Shown here: positions 9,075 through 17,688 of the stretch, one piece after another
How the letters are laid out: every line of letters begins with the position of its first letter
How positions within the stretch are numbered: the first letter of the stretch is position 1
Assembly: GCA_018660685.1 (NCBI GenBank)
Contig: JABJJW010000011.1
Span: forward strand, 178,163-242,162
Length of the DNA: 64,000 nt
Origin: Flavobacteriales bacterium
GTDB taxonomy: Bacteria; Bacteroidota; Bacteroidia; Flavobacteriales_G; Salibacteraceae
Direction: 5' to 3'
Position numbers and translations under genes: made by a program
The notes under the pieces: model-generated
What the model was told of the DNA's origin: nothing
Database searches by the model: none
What the model saw: only the letters and a program-made list of their open reading frames with translations

Positions 9075-9935
9075 TCATAATGCCAAGATGAATTCCTCGA
9101 GCTGCTGATTGTATCGATTTTGAGTCCGATAATTCTTTCTCTCAGCAAGAAACTTAGCACGCTTTTGGCCTGCTATATAAAACCTCTGAAACACGCTGTA
9201 CCCCAAGGCAATACCCGTTACGTAGTATTTCGCAATGGCAATGCCGTACACTGCAATTCCAACTCCACTTAACACCAAAATCGCACTCAATGCCGCATCG
9301 AAAATGTGCCCAGAGTAAAGTTGACCTGATCCAGGGATGATGCTCGAAAAGATAAATGCGCGTTGTGGCTTTTTAAGTTTTGGATGATTGTCAGCGTGGT
9401 ACTCTAATCCGTTGGCATCTTGAAGACTATCCTTGTTCGCTTCAATTGCATGTTCAATGTACAAAGCGACCTTTTGTTCTGCCTCGCTCCATTTTCTCAT
9501 TTCATTCAATGTCAAGGCATGGAGTAGCGAAGCTTTGACTTGGTACTCTAGAGGTAAAAATTGATCAACTTGAAATAGATGAGTTTGAGCTTGCTCAAAG
9601 TTCTCATTGATAAAAGAGTTCAGAGCTGCATGATAACGAGCCTCATATTGAAGAGAATCGCTGAGGCCAAAGAACTGGATACGCTGTGTCGTTAACATGG
9701 CCTTCTCTTTTGAACCCAATTGAATGTAACAATCCGATTTTCGGAGAAATGCCGCAGTCCGCGTGCTATTGTCTACCCCGTTAAAAACGACACGCTCGTA
9801 CTCAATGGCTGCCCATTCGTATTGCTCGGCAGTCCAAAGACTATCCGCCAACTGGAAGTGTTCATTTTGATTACTACAGTATCCGACGGAGCGGAACATG
9901 CATATCAAAACGAATATTGTGATCGAATTGCGCAT
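9075..9935 (-). CDS. TPR protein with C-terminal membrane module (paralogue B)
   Basis: A roughly 286-residue exported protein: signal peptide (MRNSITIFVLICMFRSVGYC), helical TPR-like repeats (FQLADSLWTAEQYEWAAIEYERV and following), then a membrane part opening with SSIIPGSGQLYSG and two hydrophobic helices. The gene before it encodes a protein with the same order of parts, so the two are diverged paralogues. The GxGQxYxG turn recalls the DUF5683-type module. The coding region overlaps the previous gene by 62 bases from ATG 9935, or 83 bases if ATG 9956 is used, so the signal peptide is written inside the upstream gene's 3' end. It is last in the operon with the YidD-like gene. Function unknown. 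Confidence 0.72.
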   Translation of the reverse strand: MRNSITIFVLICMFRSVGYCSNQNEHFQLADSLWTAEQYEWAAIEYERVVFNGVDNSTRTAAFLRKSDCYIQLGSKEKAMLTTQRIQFFGLSDSLQYEARYHAALNSFINENFEQAQTHLFQVDQFLPLEYQVKASLLHALTLNEMRKWSEAEQKVALYIEHAIEANKDSLQDANGLEYHADNHPKLKKPQRAFIFSSIIPGSGQLYSGHIFDAALSAILVLSGVGIAVYGIAIAKYYVTGIALGYSVFQRFYIAGQKRAKFLAERKNYRTQNRYNQQLEEFILAL

Positions 9936-10800
9936 AGATTTCTTGTTCGAGAGCATTTACACTTAACACTGAACCCCATATTGCTCCAATATAGAAGACA
10001 CTAAACACGGCTCCAAATGCTAGAAAAGGAGGGGAGAGGAGACCACCAATAATCAATCCTTCAACAGCCATTGCTGCGAGAGGAATGGTCATAAACATGG
10101 TGCCAAATGGCAAACCTCGATATCCAGCATAGAACTTCCCTAGTCCGGGAATGATCGCCGAAATCAGGCCAGCTAGAAAGGGTGACTTACGCTTGTACTT
10201 GCTCATTTCATCGTAGTAAGCTTCAAAGTTGGCGTGTTCCGAACGATACATGTAATTTGTATATACGCTCGCGTTTCGCAATGAATCGAATCCCGCATAA
10301 TCTCTTCGGAGCAGTGCGACACCTTCGAGCATGAAGGCTTTGAATTCTTTCAGATTGGAATTTGATTCCAGGTTCAATGATTCAAGTGTGTGCTTTGCCG
10401 AATCGAGTTGGTTCATTTCAATTTCACACATGGCTCGCATAAAGTCGCCTTTCAGTTGAAGGATACCGGCATGATTGACTGCCTTAAAATGAGTGACAGC
10501 TTCTATGAATTCTTGTCTGTAGTAATGCAATGAGCCAAGTAGGAAATTTATGCTGTCTCGCTCTATATCACTGAGGTCTTCGCTCTGTTCTAGTTTTAAA
10601 AGAACAAGTTCAGCTTCATCATATAAATCATTCGATACTAAATAAGAACTGAAAGCTAGCTCTTCTGAAAGCCCTTTGTTTTCAACTTCGGTAGCTACTG
10701 GGATACTATCGATTCCAGCAGAATCCACCTCTAGCTCTTGACCCATTAATTCCGGTAGGGAACTAAGCACTACCGCTATGATAAAAAGAGCGATTCTCAC
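9874..10800 (-). CDS. TPR protein with C-terminal membrane module (paralogue A)
   Basis: A 308-residue protein with signal peptide (MRIALFIIAVVLSSLPELMG then QE), about 170 residues of TPR-like helices (YDEAELVLLKLEQSEDLS, LHYYRQEFIEAVTHFKAVN), and a membrane module starting ISAIIPGLGKFYAGYRG followed by two or three hydrophobic helices. It lies seven bases after the YidD-like gene and overlaps the next paralogue, giving a compact operon. The shared IIPGxGxxYxG turn links it to DUF5683-like proteins. Because the neighbour resembles a membrane-insertion factor, an envelope-assembly role is a reasonable guess, but nothing in the sequence proves it. Confidence 0.75.
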   Translation of the reverse strand: MRIALFIIAVVLSSLPELMGQELEVDSAGIDSIPVATEVENKGLSEELAFSSYLVSNDLYDEAELVLLKLEQSEDLSDIERDSINFLLGSLHYYRQEFIEAVTHFKAVNHAGILQLKGDFMRAMCEIEMNQLDSAKHTLESLNLESNSNLKEFKAFMLEGVALLRRDYAGFDSLRNASVYTNYMYRSEHANFEAYYDEMSKYKRKSPFLAGLISAIIPGLGKFYAGYRGLPFGTMFMTIPLAAMAVEGLIIGGLLSPPFLAFGAVFSVFYIGAIWGSVLSVNALEQEIYAQFDHNIRFDMHVPLRRIL

Positions 10801-10807
10801 CGTTCTA

Positions 10808-11263
10808 TCAGTGATTGTGGTGAAGTTTGTACTTGTGCAAAGGGTCCTTGATGAACCCTGTTTCGGGGTCTATCTGGCTAGGGAGTATGTCAATCAAGGT
10901 AAACTGTGTACACCTGGTTAATCTATCTGCCGTCAGAGGAATGCCTTTTATAATCCCGAATTCTTGAATGGCAACCTTGCTGAAGGCTGAGCAACTCACT
11001 TCATATGGACACTTTGATTGGAGCTGAGGAGAAATTGCCTTTTGATAAACCCAAAGCAATCCCCCAAATGTTAGCGTGATTGGGTTATAGTTTATGACAG
11101 GATTGTTCCCAAATCGCAAGAAGGAGGGTTTGCGAGGATCGAACCGAACTTCATGAACTTCAACTTCGCGAATCATGTCTTTATCCTCCGCCGTCATCTG
11201 AGCTCTCGAAGACATCGCCCACCCTATGAGAATGGCTACTAAAACAAGGTTCCAGATCCTCAT
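10808..11263 (-). CDS. YidD-like membrane-insertion-factor domain protein
   Basis: A 151-residue protein with an N-terminal signal or anchor (NLVLVAILIGWAMSSRAQ) and a C-terminal YidD domain: WVYQKAISPQLQSKCPYEVSCSAF corresponds to the family pattern YQ..ISP..-C.F.PTCS, followed by GIIKGIPLTADRLTRC, the family's KG...-R--RC block. YidD proteins help YidC insert proteins at the inner membrane. Here the domain is exported or anchored rather than a bare cytosolic 70-90-residue protein, a variant seen in Bacteroidota and presumably a different use of the fold. It overlaps the upstream LolA-like gene by four bases (ATGA), so translation is coupled. Confidence 0.8.
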   Translation of the reverse strand: MRIWNLVLVAILIGWAMSSRAQMTAEDKDMIREVEVHEVRFDPRKPSFLRFGNNPVINYNPITLTFGGLLWVYQKAISPQLQSKCPYEVSCSAFSKVAIQEFGIIKGIPLTADRLTRCTQFTLIDILPSQIDPETGFIKDPLHKYKLHHNH

Positions 11264-12000
11264 TTGGATATTTGATTGAGGTTTTGAGGGGTGAGAATGG
11301 TGGCGTTCTCAGGAATGCTGAAATCCAACCATTCGTTGTTCACTTTTGAATTAAGTAACAAATTCGAATATGTCCTCCTAGTAATGGAAGAGTCTTGATC
11401 GGTTATAAAGTCAATTTCTGTGATGGTAAATGGCATTTTCACGAAGGACACATTTTGGTAATTCGTGTAATATGTCTTTTGAATTGGCTTCCCTTCGGCG
11501 TCAAAGAACCCCAGAAAAATAGGGAGATAGTTCTCGTAAGCCACTTCAACCTTTTCGGCGAGTACCTGTCTGTTCTTTGGAGGAGAGAATGTATTCACCA
11601 CGATTCCTTCTTCAATTTTCGTGTCCGTGATTCGATATCCGAGTCCAGATAACCCCATGTCATTGGTTTGACCACTGAGAAAACTATAAATGAAGCTATT
11701 TTTTGAACTGAAGTCAATTCCTTGCATCAAAGTGACACTATTGGTTTTGACATCAAAACTGCGATACTCACCTGTGGCATTGGCAATATTTACCTGATCG
11801 ATAGGGGTGTGCATTTTGGTAACCATTAAGCCGCCATTTATCTTGTAATAAACAGTGCCAGTCGCACTCACAGATTTACCCTGAAAAAGCGTTCTAACGC
11901 TTAGATCCAAACTAAGTTTCTCGATTCTTTCAGAGGGCACAAACCCAAAAATCATAAGGGATAGCGTGAACAGAAGAAATTTGTAGCCTCTATTTTTCAC
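11260..12000 (-). CDS. LolA-like outer-membrane lipoprotein carrier family protein
   Basis: A periplasmic protein of about 246 residues whose beta pattern (KINGGLMVTKMHTP, EYRSFDVKTNSVTLMQG, YENYLPIFLGFFDAEGKPIQ) resembles the LolA/LolB-like lipoprotein-carrier superfamily. I prefer the GTG at 12000, which starts VKNRGYKFLLFTLSLMIFGF, a regular signal peptide; an ATG at 12054 would add a long unlikely N-region and overlap the divergent gene. It is first in the operon with the YidD-like and TPR-membrane genes, so the four may work together at the envelope. The carrier role is a fold-level inference; no lipoprotein release system (LolCDE) is nearby. Confidence 0.62.
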   Translation of the reverse strand: MKNRGYKFLLFTLSLMIFGFVPSERIEKLSLDLSVRTLFQGKSVSATGTVYYKINGGLMVTKMHTPIDQVNIANATGEYRSFDVKTNSVTLMQGIDFSSKNSFIYSFLSGQTNDMGLSGLGYRITDTKIEEGIVVNTFSPPKNRQVLAEKVEVAYENYLPIFLGFFDAEGKPIQKTYYTNYQNVSFVKMPFTITEIDFITDQDSSITRRTYSNLLLNSKVNNEWLDFSIPENATILTPQNLNQISK

Positions 12001-12042
12001 TAGTTTCGTTGACTTCACCAAGGCTTCGAATTTACAAGTAAT

Positions 12043-12969
12043 TTGAACAGTCATTCTGCCCCTAAAATCATTGAACTCGGCCGGTTAATTGCGCTCATTG
12101 TGCTGCTGGTTGCGATATATGGCTCTCGCTCTGTAATCGCCCAGTCGAGCAGCTCCAATCAGAAGGTGATAAACGAGGTCCTCGCTCACATTTACGATTA
12201 TGAATTCAGCAGTGCGACTCAAATGTTGGATTCGCTTCAAGGTGAGCAGCCATCTGCCACTGAATGGCATCTTCTTCGAGCCAATGTGGCTTGGTGGCAA
12301 ATTCTCGCTGGGAAGGTTGATGATGCTGAATTGGTCAAAGTTTTTGAAGCGAATTTGGATGCCGTAACCCAGCAACTAGACAAGAAAGATTTATCTCTCG
12401 AAGAAACTTACCAAGTAATTTTAGTGAGAGCGTTTGAAGCAAGGTTCGCGCTCCTTGATGAGAACTATATATCAGGCATAAGACAGTTGAACGCGTGCAT
12501 TGATCAGATTTCTGAAACATTCGGAAGCGAGGGTCAGTTCGAACCTTTATATCTCACTTCTGGTCTCTACTATTATTTTATGCATCATGCTCATGATGAT
12601 TACTTGTTTCTCCGACCATACTTAATGTTTTTTCCTGATGGTGATAAACCGACTGGTCTGAATTATTTGGAAAGAATGTCCAAGGCCAAGGATGTATTCT
12701 TAAGAAACGAAGGGCACTACTTTTTACTTCGCATCTACTATGATCTGGAGAAGGACTACGTGAAATCTCGAAGTCACGTGAATGCACTCTTGGATCGGCA
12801 TCCTGATAATCTCATCTATCGTTTATTCAGTTACAAGATTGAAGTAGCTCTCGGAGATGAAGTTCAGACCGAACAAGAACGACAGCTTTACCTGGGATCC
12901 ATAAGCAGGAATTCAGAGCTTGATTCAGATGAAAAAGAGTTCTATCAAGGACTCCTTGACGAAGACTAG
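12043..12969 (+). CDS. Exported helical (TPR-like) protein of unknown function
   Basis: A 308-residue exported protein. The N-terminus has a hydrophobic segment (GRLIALIVLLVAIYGSRSVIA) and the rest is almost entirely alpha-helical with TPR-like spacing: FSSATQMLDSLQGEQPSATEWHL, then YYYFMHHAHDDYLFLRPYLMFF and DKPTGLNYLERMSKAKDVFL. The latter resembles the outer-membrane-type TPR group around TTC39/IML2, though only loosely. The only workable start is TTG at 12043; no ATG occurs before the hydrophobic segment. It is divergent from the LolA-like operon and has no partner of its own. Confidence 0.65.
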   Translation: MNSHSAPKIIELGRLIALIVLLVAIYGSRSVIAQSSSSNQKVINEVLAHIYDYEFSSATQMLDSLQGEQPSATEWHLLRANVAWWQILAGKVDDAELVKVFEANLDAVTQQLDKKDLSLEETYQVILVRAFEARFALLDENYISGIRQLNACIDQISETFGSEGQFEPLYLTSGLYYYFMHHAHDDYLFLRPYLMFFPDGDKPTGLNYLERMSKAKDVFLRNEGHYFLLRIYYDLEKDYVKSRSHVNALLDRHPDNLIYRLFSYKIEVALGDEVQTEQERQLYLGSISRNSELDSDEKEFYQGLLDED

Positions 12970-13028
12970 TCGAGTACTACGATGGCCTCATCAAAAATGT
13001 GGATGTTGATTTTCCCAGAATAAATTAC

Positions 13029-13574
13029 TTAATCCGAGCTCAAAATTTTTGCTTTCTCTGCTGCGTATTCCTCTTCAGTTAAAATACCTTCATCAAGAAG
13101 TTCCTTCAATTCTCTCAGTTTATCAGCCTTCGATTTTGGTTCACGTACCGATTGTTTGTTTGGGGTATTCGATACACCAGATTCTGATAGGTTAGTAGGC
13201 GTGCTCGTCACAGATCCGGCTGAGGGTATTTCAAGTTCGTATTCATGAACTGGTTTATACTTCATGGCCCAAAGCCAAATAGGCATGATAAAAAAACCAC
13301 CTACAATCGCACCAACATCCGGCTCCTCATCTCGACAAAATGAGGTGTTCAATTCGTCATAACCGTCTTGTGTCAATTTTAAATAAGTACAGCTTCCAAT
13401 AATCTTCGAATCGCTATATCTATAAGGGGTTTTTCCTACTGATTGACCATCAACATACACCTTGGCCCCACTGGGTTTTGATTGAATCATTGTGCTGCTG
13501 GAACAAGCTTGGAACAAGAGACCTAAGCTTAAACACACTGCTACAATCTTTGGTATTTTAAAAGGCTCATTCAT
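13029..13574 (-). CDS. PEGA-SHOCT lipoprotein
   Basis: A 181-residue lipoprotein with lipobox LFQAC. It combines a PEGA domain (TMIQSKPSGAKVYVDGQSVG then KTPYRY, residues about 28-55), a central hydrophobic patch (VGAIVGGFFIMPIWLWAMKY), a low-complexity Ser/Thr/Asn linker, and a C-terminal SHOCT helix pair (KADKLRELKELLDEGILTEE). PEGA domains are extracytoplasmic surface modules and SHOCT an oligomerisation motif, so it is probably an envelope-scaffold or stress-related lipoprotein. Flanking gaps are short and it appears to be expressed alone. Confidence 0.82.
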   Translation of the reverse strand: MNEPFKIPKIVAVCLSLGLLFQACSSSTMIQSKPSGAKVYVDGQSVGKTPYRYSDSKIIGSCTYLKLTQDGYDELNTSFCRDEEPDVGAIVGGFFIMPIWLWAMKYKPVHEYELEIPSAGSVTSTPTNLSESGVSNTPNKQSVREPKSKADKLRELKELLDEGILTEEEYAAEKAKILSSD

Positions 13575-13700
13575 TTTACTCGAATTAGGGATAACAAGAT
13601 ATATAGCTTATGGAGATAATTTGATATTATTTGAAATGAAAAATGACAAGCCGAGAACTTGTCTAACCCTGAGGATCATTATCACTATATTGCTAATTAC

Positions 13701-14057
13701 ATGAATCGTTTTGTCATAAACACCATCATTGTTGCAGTGGCCGTAGGCTTGCTGAGTTACCTGCTTCCAGGTGTTGAAGTGAATCATATGTTTGACGCCC
13801 TTCTTGTGGCTGTTGTACTGGCTATCTTGAACAATATCGTCAAACCACTTTTGATCATATTGACAATTCCGGCAACGATTTTAACCCTAGGCTTGTTCCT
13901 ATTTGTGATTAATGCGTTGATCATTCAAATGGCCGCTTGGGTCATTGATGGCTTTCATGTACAAAGCTTTTGGTGGGCGCTTCTATTTAGTTTACTCCTT
14001 TCTCTCCTGAAATCCCTCATGGGATATGGTGAAAAGGATAAGAAAGAAAAGCGCTAG
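13701..14057 (+). CDS. Phage-holin-4-like (DUF/PF04020-type) membrane protein
   Basis: A 118-residue inner-membrane protein with four predicted helices (residues about 3-20, 28-50, 55-80, 88-108). The motif AILNNIVKPLLIILTIPATI is the signature of the 'mycobacterial 4-TMS phage holin' family, which is widespread on bacterial chromosomes and not linked to lysis here. A basic KDKKEKR tail faces the cytoplasm. ATG 13701 was chosen over an upstream in-frame start at 13659, which would add a polar leader. Its 3' end overlaps the convergent amidohydrolase gene by four bases. No phage genes surround it. Confidence 0.82.
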   Translation: MNRFVINTIIVAVAVGLLSYLLPGVEVNHMFDALLVAVVLAILNNIVKPLLIILTIPATILTLGLFLFVINALIIQMAAWVIDGFHVQSFWWALLFSLLLSLLKSLMGYGEKDKKEKR

Positions 14058-14722
14058 CCGATCGTGCCACGAAGGTTTGCTAAGCCCTGGTAGAGAACGT
14101 TTCGAAGCTCAAGACCCTGATCATTCCTAACCTCCAAGGAAAACCCAAAATAATTTTCTGGAAAGCATCGCCGTAGGTACTGCATGAAGTCATTTTGTTC
14201 ACCTCTGTACGGATAGTTATGTCGAATGCTTAAGCTTTGATCGACGTCATAAAATGACTGTTTAATTAATTGGGCAAGCTCAAGGCTGCCTTTCGACTCC
14301 CGGTCAAACCCAATACCGACGGATGATTCGCGGACCTGATTCCCTAAAGTAGGAGTGAAGGTGTGAATGGACACATGAAAGACTTGCTGATCAATATATT
14401 CTCCGATGAAAGATTCCACACGCTTGCGATATGGGTGGTAGTACTTATTAATCAACTCAGTGCGCTCTTCAATCGGAAGTGTCGCTGTGAAAGGCGAGAA
14501 TAGAAATTTATCTCCAATGGATCGGTTTGGCTCAATCAGTAATCTAGAATAACGGAAGTACATCCCTTCATCGAAAAGCGGTTCCAAACGAATGAAGACA
14601 GGCGCGGCTTTGATGTCATAACCTCGATGGCTTTCAAGAACATCTACTGCTTGGATAAATTTGGGCGCAAACTTCAGTGGTATTCCATTCGAATAGTGCT
14701 CGCATGTAAGCAACCAGATCAT
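14054..14722 (-). CDS. N-formylglutamate amidohydrolase family protein
   Basis: A 222-residue member of the FGase family, zinc hydrolases that cut N-formylglutamate and related amides. The start WLLTCEHYSNGIP fits the family's CEH-xN motif, ESHRGYDIKA carries the H-GxD block, RLLIEPNRS matches the R-E-NR element, and HVSIHTFTP supplies further conserved His. A role in histidine breakdown is not supported, because no hut genes are nearby; amide hydrolysis of another small metabolite is equally possible. Its ATG overlaps the stop of the upstream TMTC-like gene by one base (TAATG), so the two are translationally coupled. Confidence 0.82.
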   Translation of the reverse strand: MIWLLTCEHYSNGIPLKFAPKFIQAVDVLESHRGYDIKAAPVFIRLEPLFDEGMYFRYSRLLIEPNRSIGDKFLFSPFTATLPIEERTELINKYYHPYRKRVESFIGEYIDQQVFHVSIHTFTPTLGNQVRESSVGIGFDRESKGSLELAQLIKQSFYDVDQSLSIRHNYPYRGEQNDFMQYLRRCFPENYFGFSLEVRNDQGLELRNVLYQGLANLRGTIG

Positions 14723-16674
14723 TAGCTCCCAGATTGAAGTTGCTTAATAAGGTTGATTGCTCTTTCGTGATTTGGGTCTACATCCAGACACTTGTTAAGC
14801 ACTTCATAGGCCTCCTCTAATCTCCCAGTATTGATGTACACCAAACCTAGGTTGAAATATGCCTCGGCGTTTCTTGGCGCTATCTCCGTTGTCTTGAGAA
14901 AGTATGTGGCGGCGGTAGCCTCTTGACCCTGGAGAGCGTAGGCCATGCCCAGTTTCATATAACCTCGACCTTTATTTGGCTCGCGAGATACGAGTTCATT
15001 CAAATGCTCAATGGCTTCTTCAAACTTCCCCTGCTGTCCTTCTAGTTCAATGATGACAAAGAGTACGTTGTTATCAGGGACAATTGATTCGTATTGCTCA
15101 TAATACAGCTCCGCCTCGGCTAATCTGCCTAATTTTTCGAGGGCGAAAGCCAGATTGAAAATTCCCTTTGAGTATTCGGGGTACTTGCTGTGCAATTCAG
15201 AATATACCTGATAAGCTTCTTCGAACTTTGAATCTGCAATAAACGACACGCCGAGATTGTTGTATGCGTCCTGATACTCAGGCCAGATTTCAATCGCCCG
15301 TTTCAAGTGTTTCTGAGATCTATTTAAGTAGTCAGATTTCTGTGATGGATTGACCTTTGCCGCTTCACTAAGGGCTGTTCCATAGTTGTAGTGGGCTCTT
15401 GCGCTGTTATCTACCTTTTCTACGTCAGCTTTGAACAGAGTGAAGTTGCTTTCCCAGTCGGGAATTCTTTGATAAGACAAAACGAAAAAACCAGCAACGA
15501 TGATCAAGAACGCCAGTGGTTTTTGATTTGGCTTCAGAAGCTTTAGATCATGTATGAGTGGAACGATTGCTATTGCCCAACCTAAGCTTGGGGCGAAGAC
15601 GAACCGTTCCGCAGCCATGGCGCCAATTAGAATCAAAACGTTCGAGACCGCAGAAATGGTGACGAAGTAGAACAGAATCCCAAAACCCCAGGTTTTATTT
15701 TGAAGCAAACCGTAGATCCCAAGGACAATGAATGAAAGAATGCCCAACAGCCAAATCCATCCTCCAATGTCCGACATGGTTGAAACCTCAATCGCATTGT
15801 AAGAATAGTCGTGTGAGAGCCCAATAGGTAGGAACAATTTGGTAATGTATAAGGCCTGAATATTGGCGCCGGTGAGTAATCGCTCAAACAGACCATCTGA
15901 ATATATAAGAGGGTTCTGAAGCAAGCTTTTTACTCCAGAGTCCACATCACCCATTCCAGAGAGAACCCAGGATCGAGTTCCTAAAAAGAACAAGGCTGGT
16001 ATAGACATAACACCAATTGTGGAACCAATTCCTTTCAGCGATTTTCCTCCATTAAGAATCATGAGCAAAGGAAAGAGGGCCAAAAAAGTGATCGCACTCT
16101 CTTTGCTGAACAACGCACAGAGAAAAAGCAAAACGCTATAGACGAGCTTTCGGTTTTCTTTCGAGATCAACCATCGTTGAAAATGCCAAAGAGAAAAGAG
16201 TAAAAATAGAAGTGCAAATAGCTCATCTCGACTTTTCAAATTGGCGACGACTTCTGTATGAATTGGATGCACAGCAAAGATCAACGCAATCCAAAACCAA
16301 ACGAGGTTCTTGGTATCGAAAAGGCTTCGCATCCAAAGTGCTAATGCAAGCAAGAGTATTGCATACAGCAAAGCTTGAATGAAATGAGAGGCCTGAGGAT
16401 TCAGATTGAAAAGGCTCTTCTCTACTGCAAAGCTGATGAGAGAAATGGGCCGGTACAACCCGTCGTTAAATCCCTGATGACCATTGGCGTAATTAGTCGT
16501 AAGAATTTCGTCAATGCCGCCAAAACCCTCTTGCACATGAACATTTTGGGTTAAGACGAGGTTGTCATCTAAAACAAAACCATGGTTAATGGTAAACAAG
16601 TACAGGGCAAAACCGATGAGTGCTGGAACCCAAAGCAACAGTTTCATTTTTCCCTGATCAGTGCTATCAGCCAT
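14722..16674 (-). CDS. TMTC-like multi-pass membrane protein with TPR domain
   Basis: A 650-residue protein with about ten N-terminal membrane helices and five or six C-terminal TPRs (for example GRLAEAELYYEQYESIVPDN, NAEAYFNLGLVYINTGRLEE). The periplasmic loop after helix 1 holds NHGFVLDDNLVL and YRPISL, and the next loop holds HPIHTEVVANLKSRDELFA. These are the marks of the TMTC/PMT-related GT-C glycosyltransferase-like family, whose eukaryotic members O-mannosylate proteins. Glycosyl transfer is therefore plausible but unproven. A promoter -7 box only five bases before ATG 16674 hints that translation starts at ATG 16647 (MKLLLW). It is coupled to the amidohydrolase gene downstream. Confidence 0.78.
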   Translation of the reverse strand: MADSTDQGKMKLLLWVPALIGFALYLFTINHGFVLDDNLVLTQNVHVQEGFGGIDEILTTNYANGHQGFNDGLYRPISLISFAVEKSLFNLNPQASHFIQALLYAILLLALALWMRSLFDTKNLVWFWIALIFAVHPIHTEVVANLKSRDELFALLFLLFSLWHFQRWLISKENRKLVYSVLLFLCALFSKESAITFLALFPLLMILNGGKSLKGIGSTIGVMSIPALFFLGTRSWVLSGMGDVDSGVKSLLQNPLIYSDGLFERLLTGANIQALYITKLFLPIGLSHDYSYNAIEVSTMSDIGGWIWLLGILSFIVLGIYGLLQNKTWGFGILFYFVTISAVSNVLILIGAMAAERFVFAPSLGWAIAIVPLIHDLKLLKPNQKPLAFLIIVAGFFVLSYQRIPDWESNFTLFKADVEKVDNSARAHYNYGTALSEAAKVNPSQKSDYLNRSQKHLKRAIEIWPEYQDAYNNLGVSFIADSKFEEAYQVYSELHSKYPEYSKGIFNLAFALEKLGRLAEAELYYEQYESIVPDNNVLFVIIELEGQQGKFEEAIEHLNELVSREPNKGRGYMKLGMAYALQGQEATAATYFLKTTEIAPRNAEAYFNLGLVYINTGRLEEAYEVLNKCLDVDPNHERAINLIKQLQSGS

Positions 16675-16678
16675 TCGC

Positions 16679-16686
16679 CAAACTTA
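16679..16686 (-). promoter_or_regulatory. Putative -7 element (TAAGTTTG) of TMTC-like gene
   Basis: TAAGTTTG on the minus strand is a perfect TAnnTTTG match, but lies only four to five bases before the first ATG. Either the transcript is leaderless or the start is the ATG at 16647. No good -33 box is visible. Confidence 0.4.
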
Positions 16687-16702
16687 CTATATCAAAATAG
16701 TG

Positions 16703-17617
16703 TTAAGCATCCATTTTTCCGTTGTACAGAGGATGGAACTTCAAGACGGTATCATGCAAGAATTTTCGATCTAGGTGTGTGTAAATTTCTGTTGTTGTAA
16801 TGGATGCGTGACCGAGCATCTCTTGAATCGCCCTTAAGTCCGCCCCGTTTTCAATCAGTTCCGTAGCAAACGAATGACGCAGCGTATGAGGACTAATTTT
16901 CTTTCTGATTCCCGCTCGCTCAGCTAGATCTCGAATGATATAAAAAATCATAACCCTGCTCAGTTTGTTGCCTCGAGCACTAAGAAATACCACATCTTCT
17001 TGACCCGGCTTGATATCTATGTGCACTCTGACCTCTTCGATATAAAGTTGAATGCTCTGAGCTGCTTGCTCGTGGATAGGCACCAATCTTTCTTTATCTC
17101 CTTTTCCGATTACACGTATGAATGCCTCATCCAGATATAGGTTGCTTATTGAAAGGTTTACGAGTTCTGACACGCGGAGACCACACGCATACAATGTTTC
17201 AATGATGGCGCGATTCCTTTCTCCTTCTGGCTTGCTCCGATCAATCGCAGCCAACATGAGTTCAATTTCGCTGTTGTTAAGAGTGTCCGGCAGTTTTCTT
17301 CCCAGCTTCGGAGCTTCCAGCAGAGAAGATGGATCATCCTTGATTACATCGTCTAGCTCTAAATACCTGAAGAAGGCCTTGATCCCGCTAATTATTCGGG
17401 CCTGAGAGTATGGGGCAAGCCCGAGTTCTACGATCCACTTTACAAATTGTTCAAGGTCCTTCAATGAGATTGATTCAGGACTTTTCTTTGTGAGTTGATC
17501 TTCACTAAATCTAGCCAGTTTATCGACGTCATCTAAGTACGCGACAACGCTATTCTCAGAAAGCGACCTCTCTAGCCTGAGATAAGCCTTGAACCCCTTT
17601 TTATAACTCTCCCACAC
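16703..17617 (-). CDS. xerD: Tyrosine recombinase XerD
   Basis: A 304-residue site-specific recombinase of the XerC/D type, which resolves chromosome dimers at dif sites with FtsK. The SAM-like N-terminal domain covers residues about 1-90; the catalytic domain shows the full active-site set: Arg in CGLRVSEL (about 147), Lys in GKGDKERL (about 171), HxxR in HTLRHS (about 243-246), His in LGHAS (about 269) and the nucleophilic Tyr in YTHLD (about 278). Length and surroundings (divergent from aroQ, as in many Flavobacteria) indicate the housekeeping enzyme, not a mobile-element integrase. The start is GTG 17617. Confidence 0.93.
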   Translation of the reverse strand: MWESYKKGFKAYLRLERSLSENSVVAYLDDVDKLARFSEDQLTKKSPESISLKDLEQFVKWIVELGLAPYSQARIISGIKAFFRYLELDDVIKDDPSSLLEAPKLGRKLPDTLNNSEIELMLAAIDRSKPEGERNRAIIETLYACGLRVSELVNLSISNLYLDEAFIRVIGKGDKERLVPIHEQAAQSIQLYIEEVRVHIDIKPGQEDVVFLSARGNKLSRVMIFYIIRDLAERAGIRKKISPHTLRHSFATELIENGADLRAIQEMLGHASITTTEIYTHLDRKFLHDTVLKFHPLYNGKMDA

Positions 17618-17688
17618 CTTGCTAATTTCATGATTATTCTGCTTGCGACGTCCGAGATATTCTAAAAGTTACTGAGTAGCTTCGTGTT

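Noticed and set aside
13701..14057. Holin-like gene as a prophage sign
   Set aside because: This family is a common chromosomal membrane protein and no other phage genes are near.
16703..17617. Tyrosine recombinase as a mobile-element integrase
   Set aside because: Length, conserved XerD features and the divergent aroQ neighbour show a housekeeping XerD; no att repeats or cargo.
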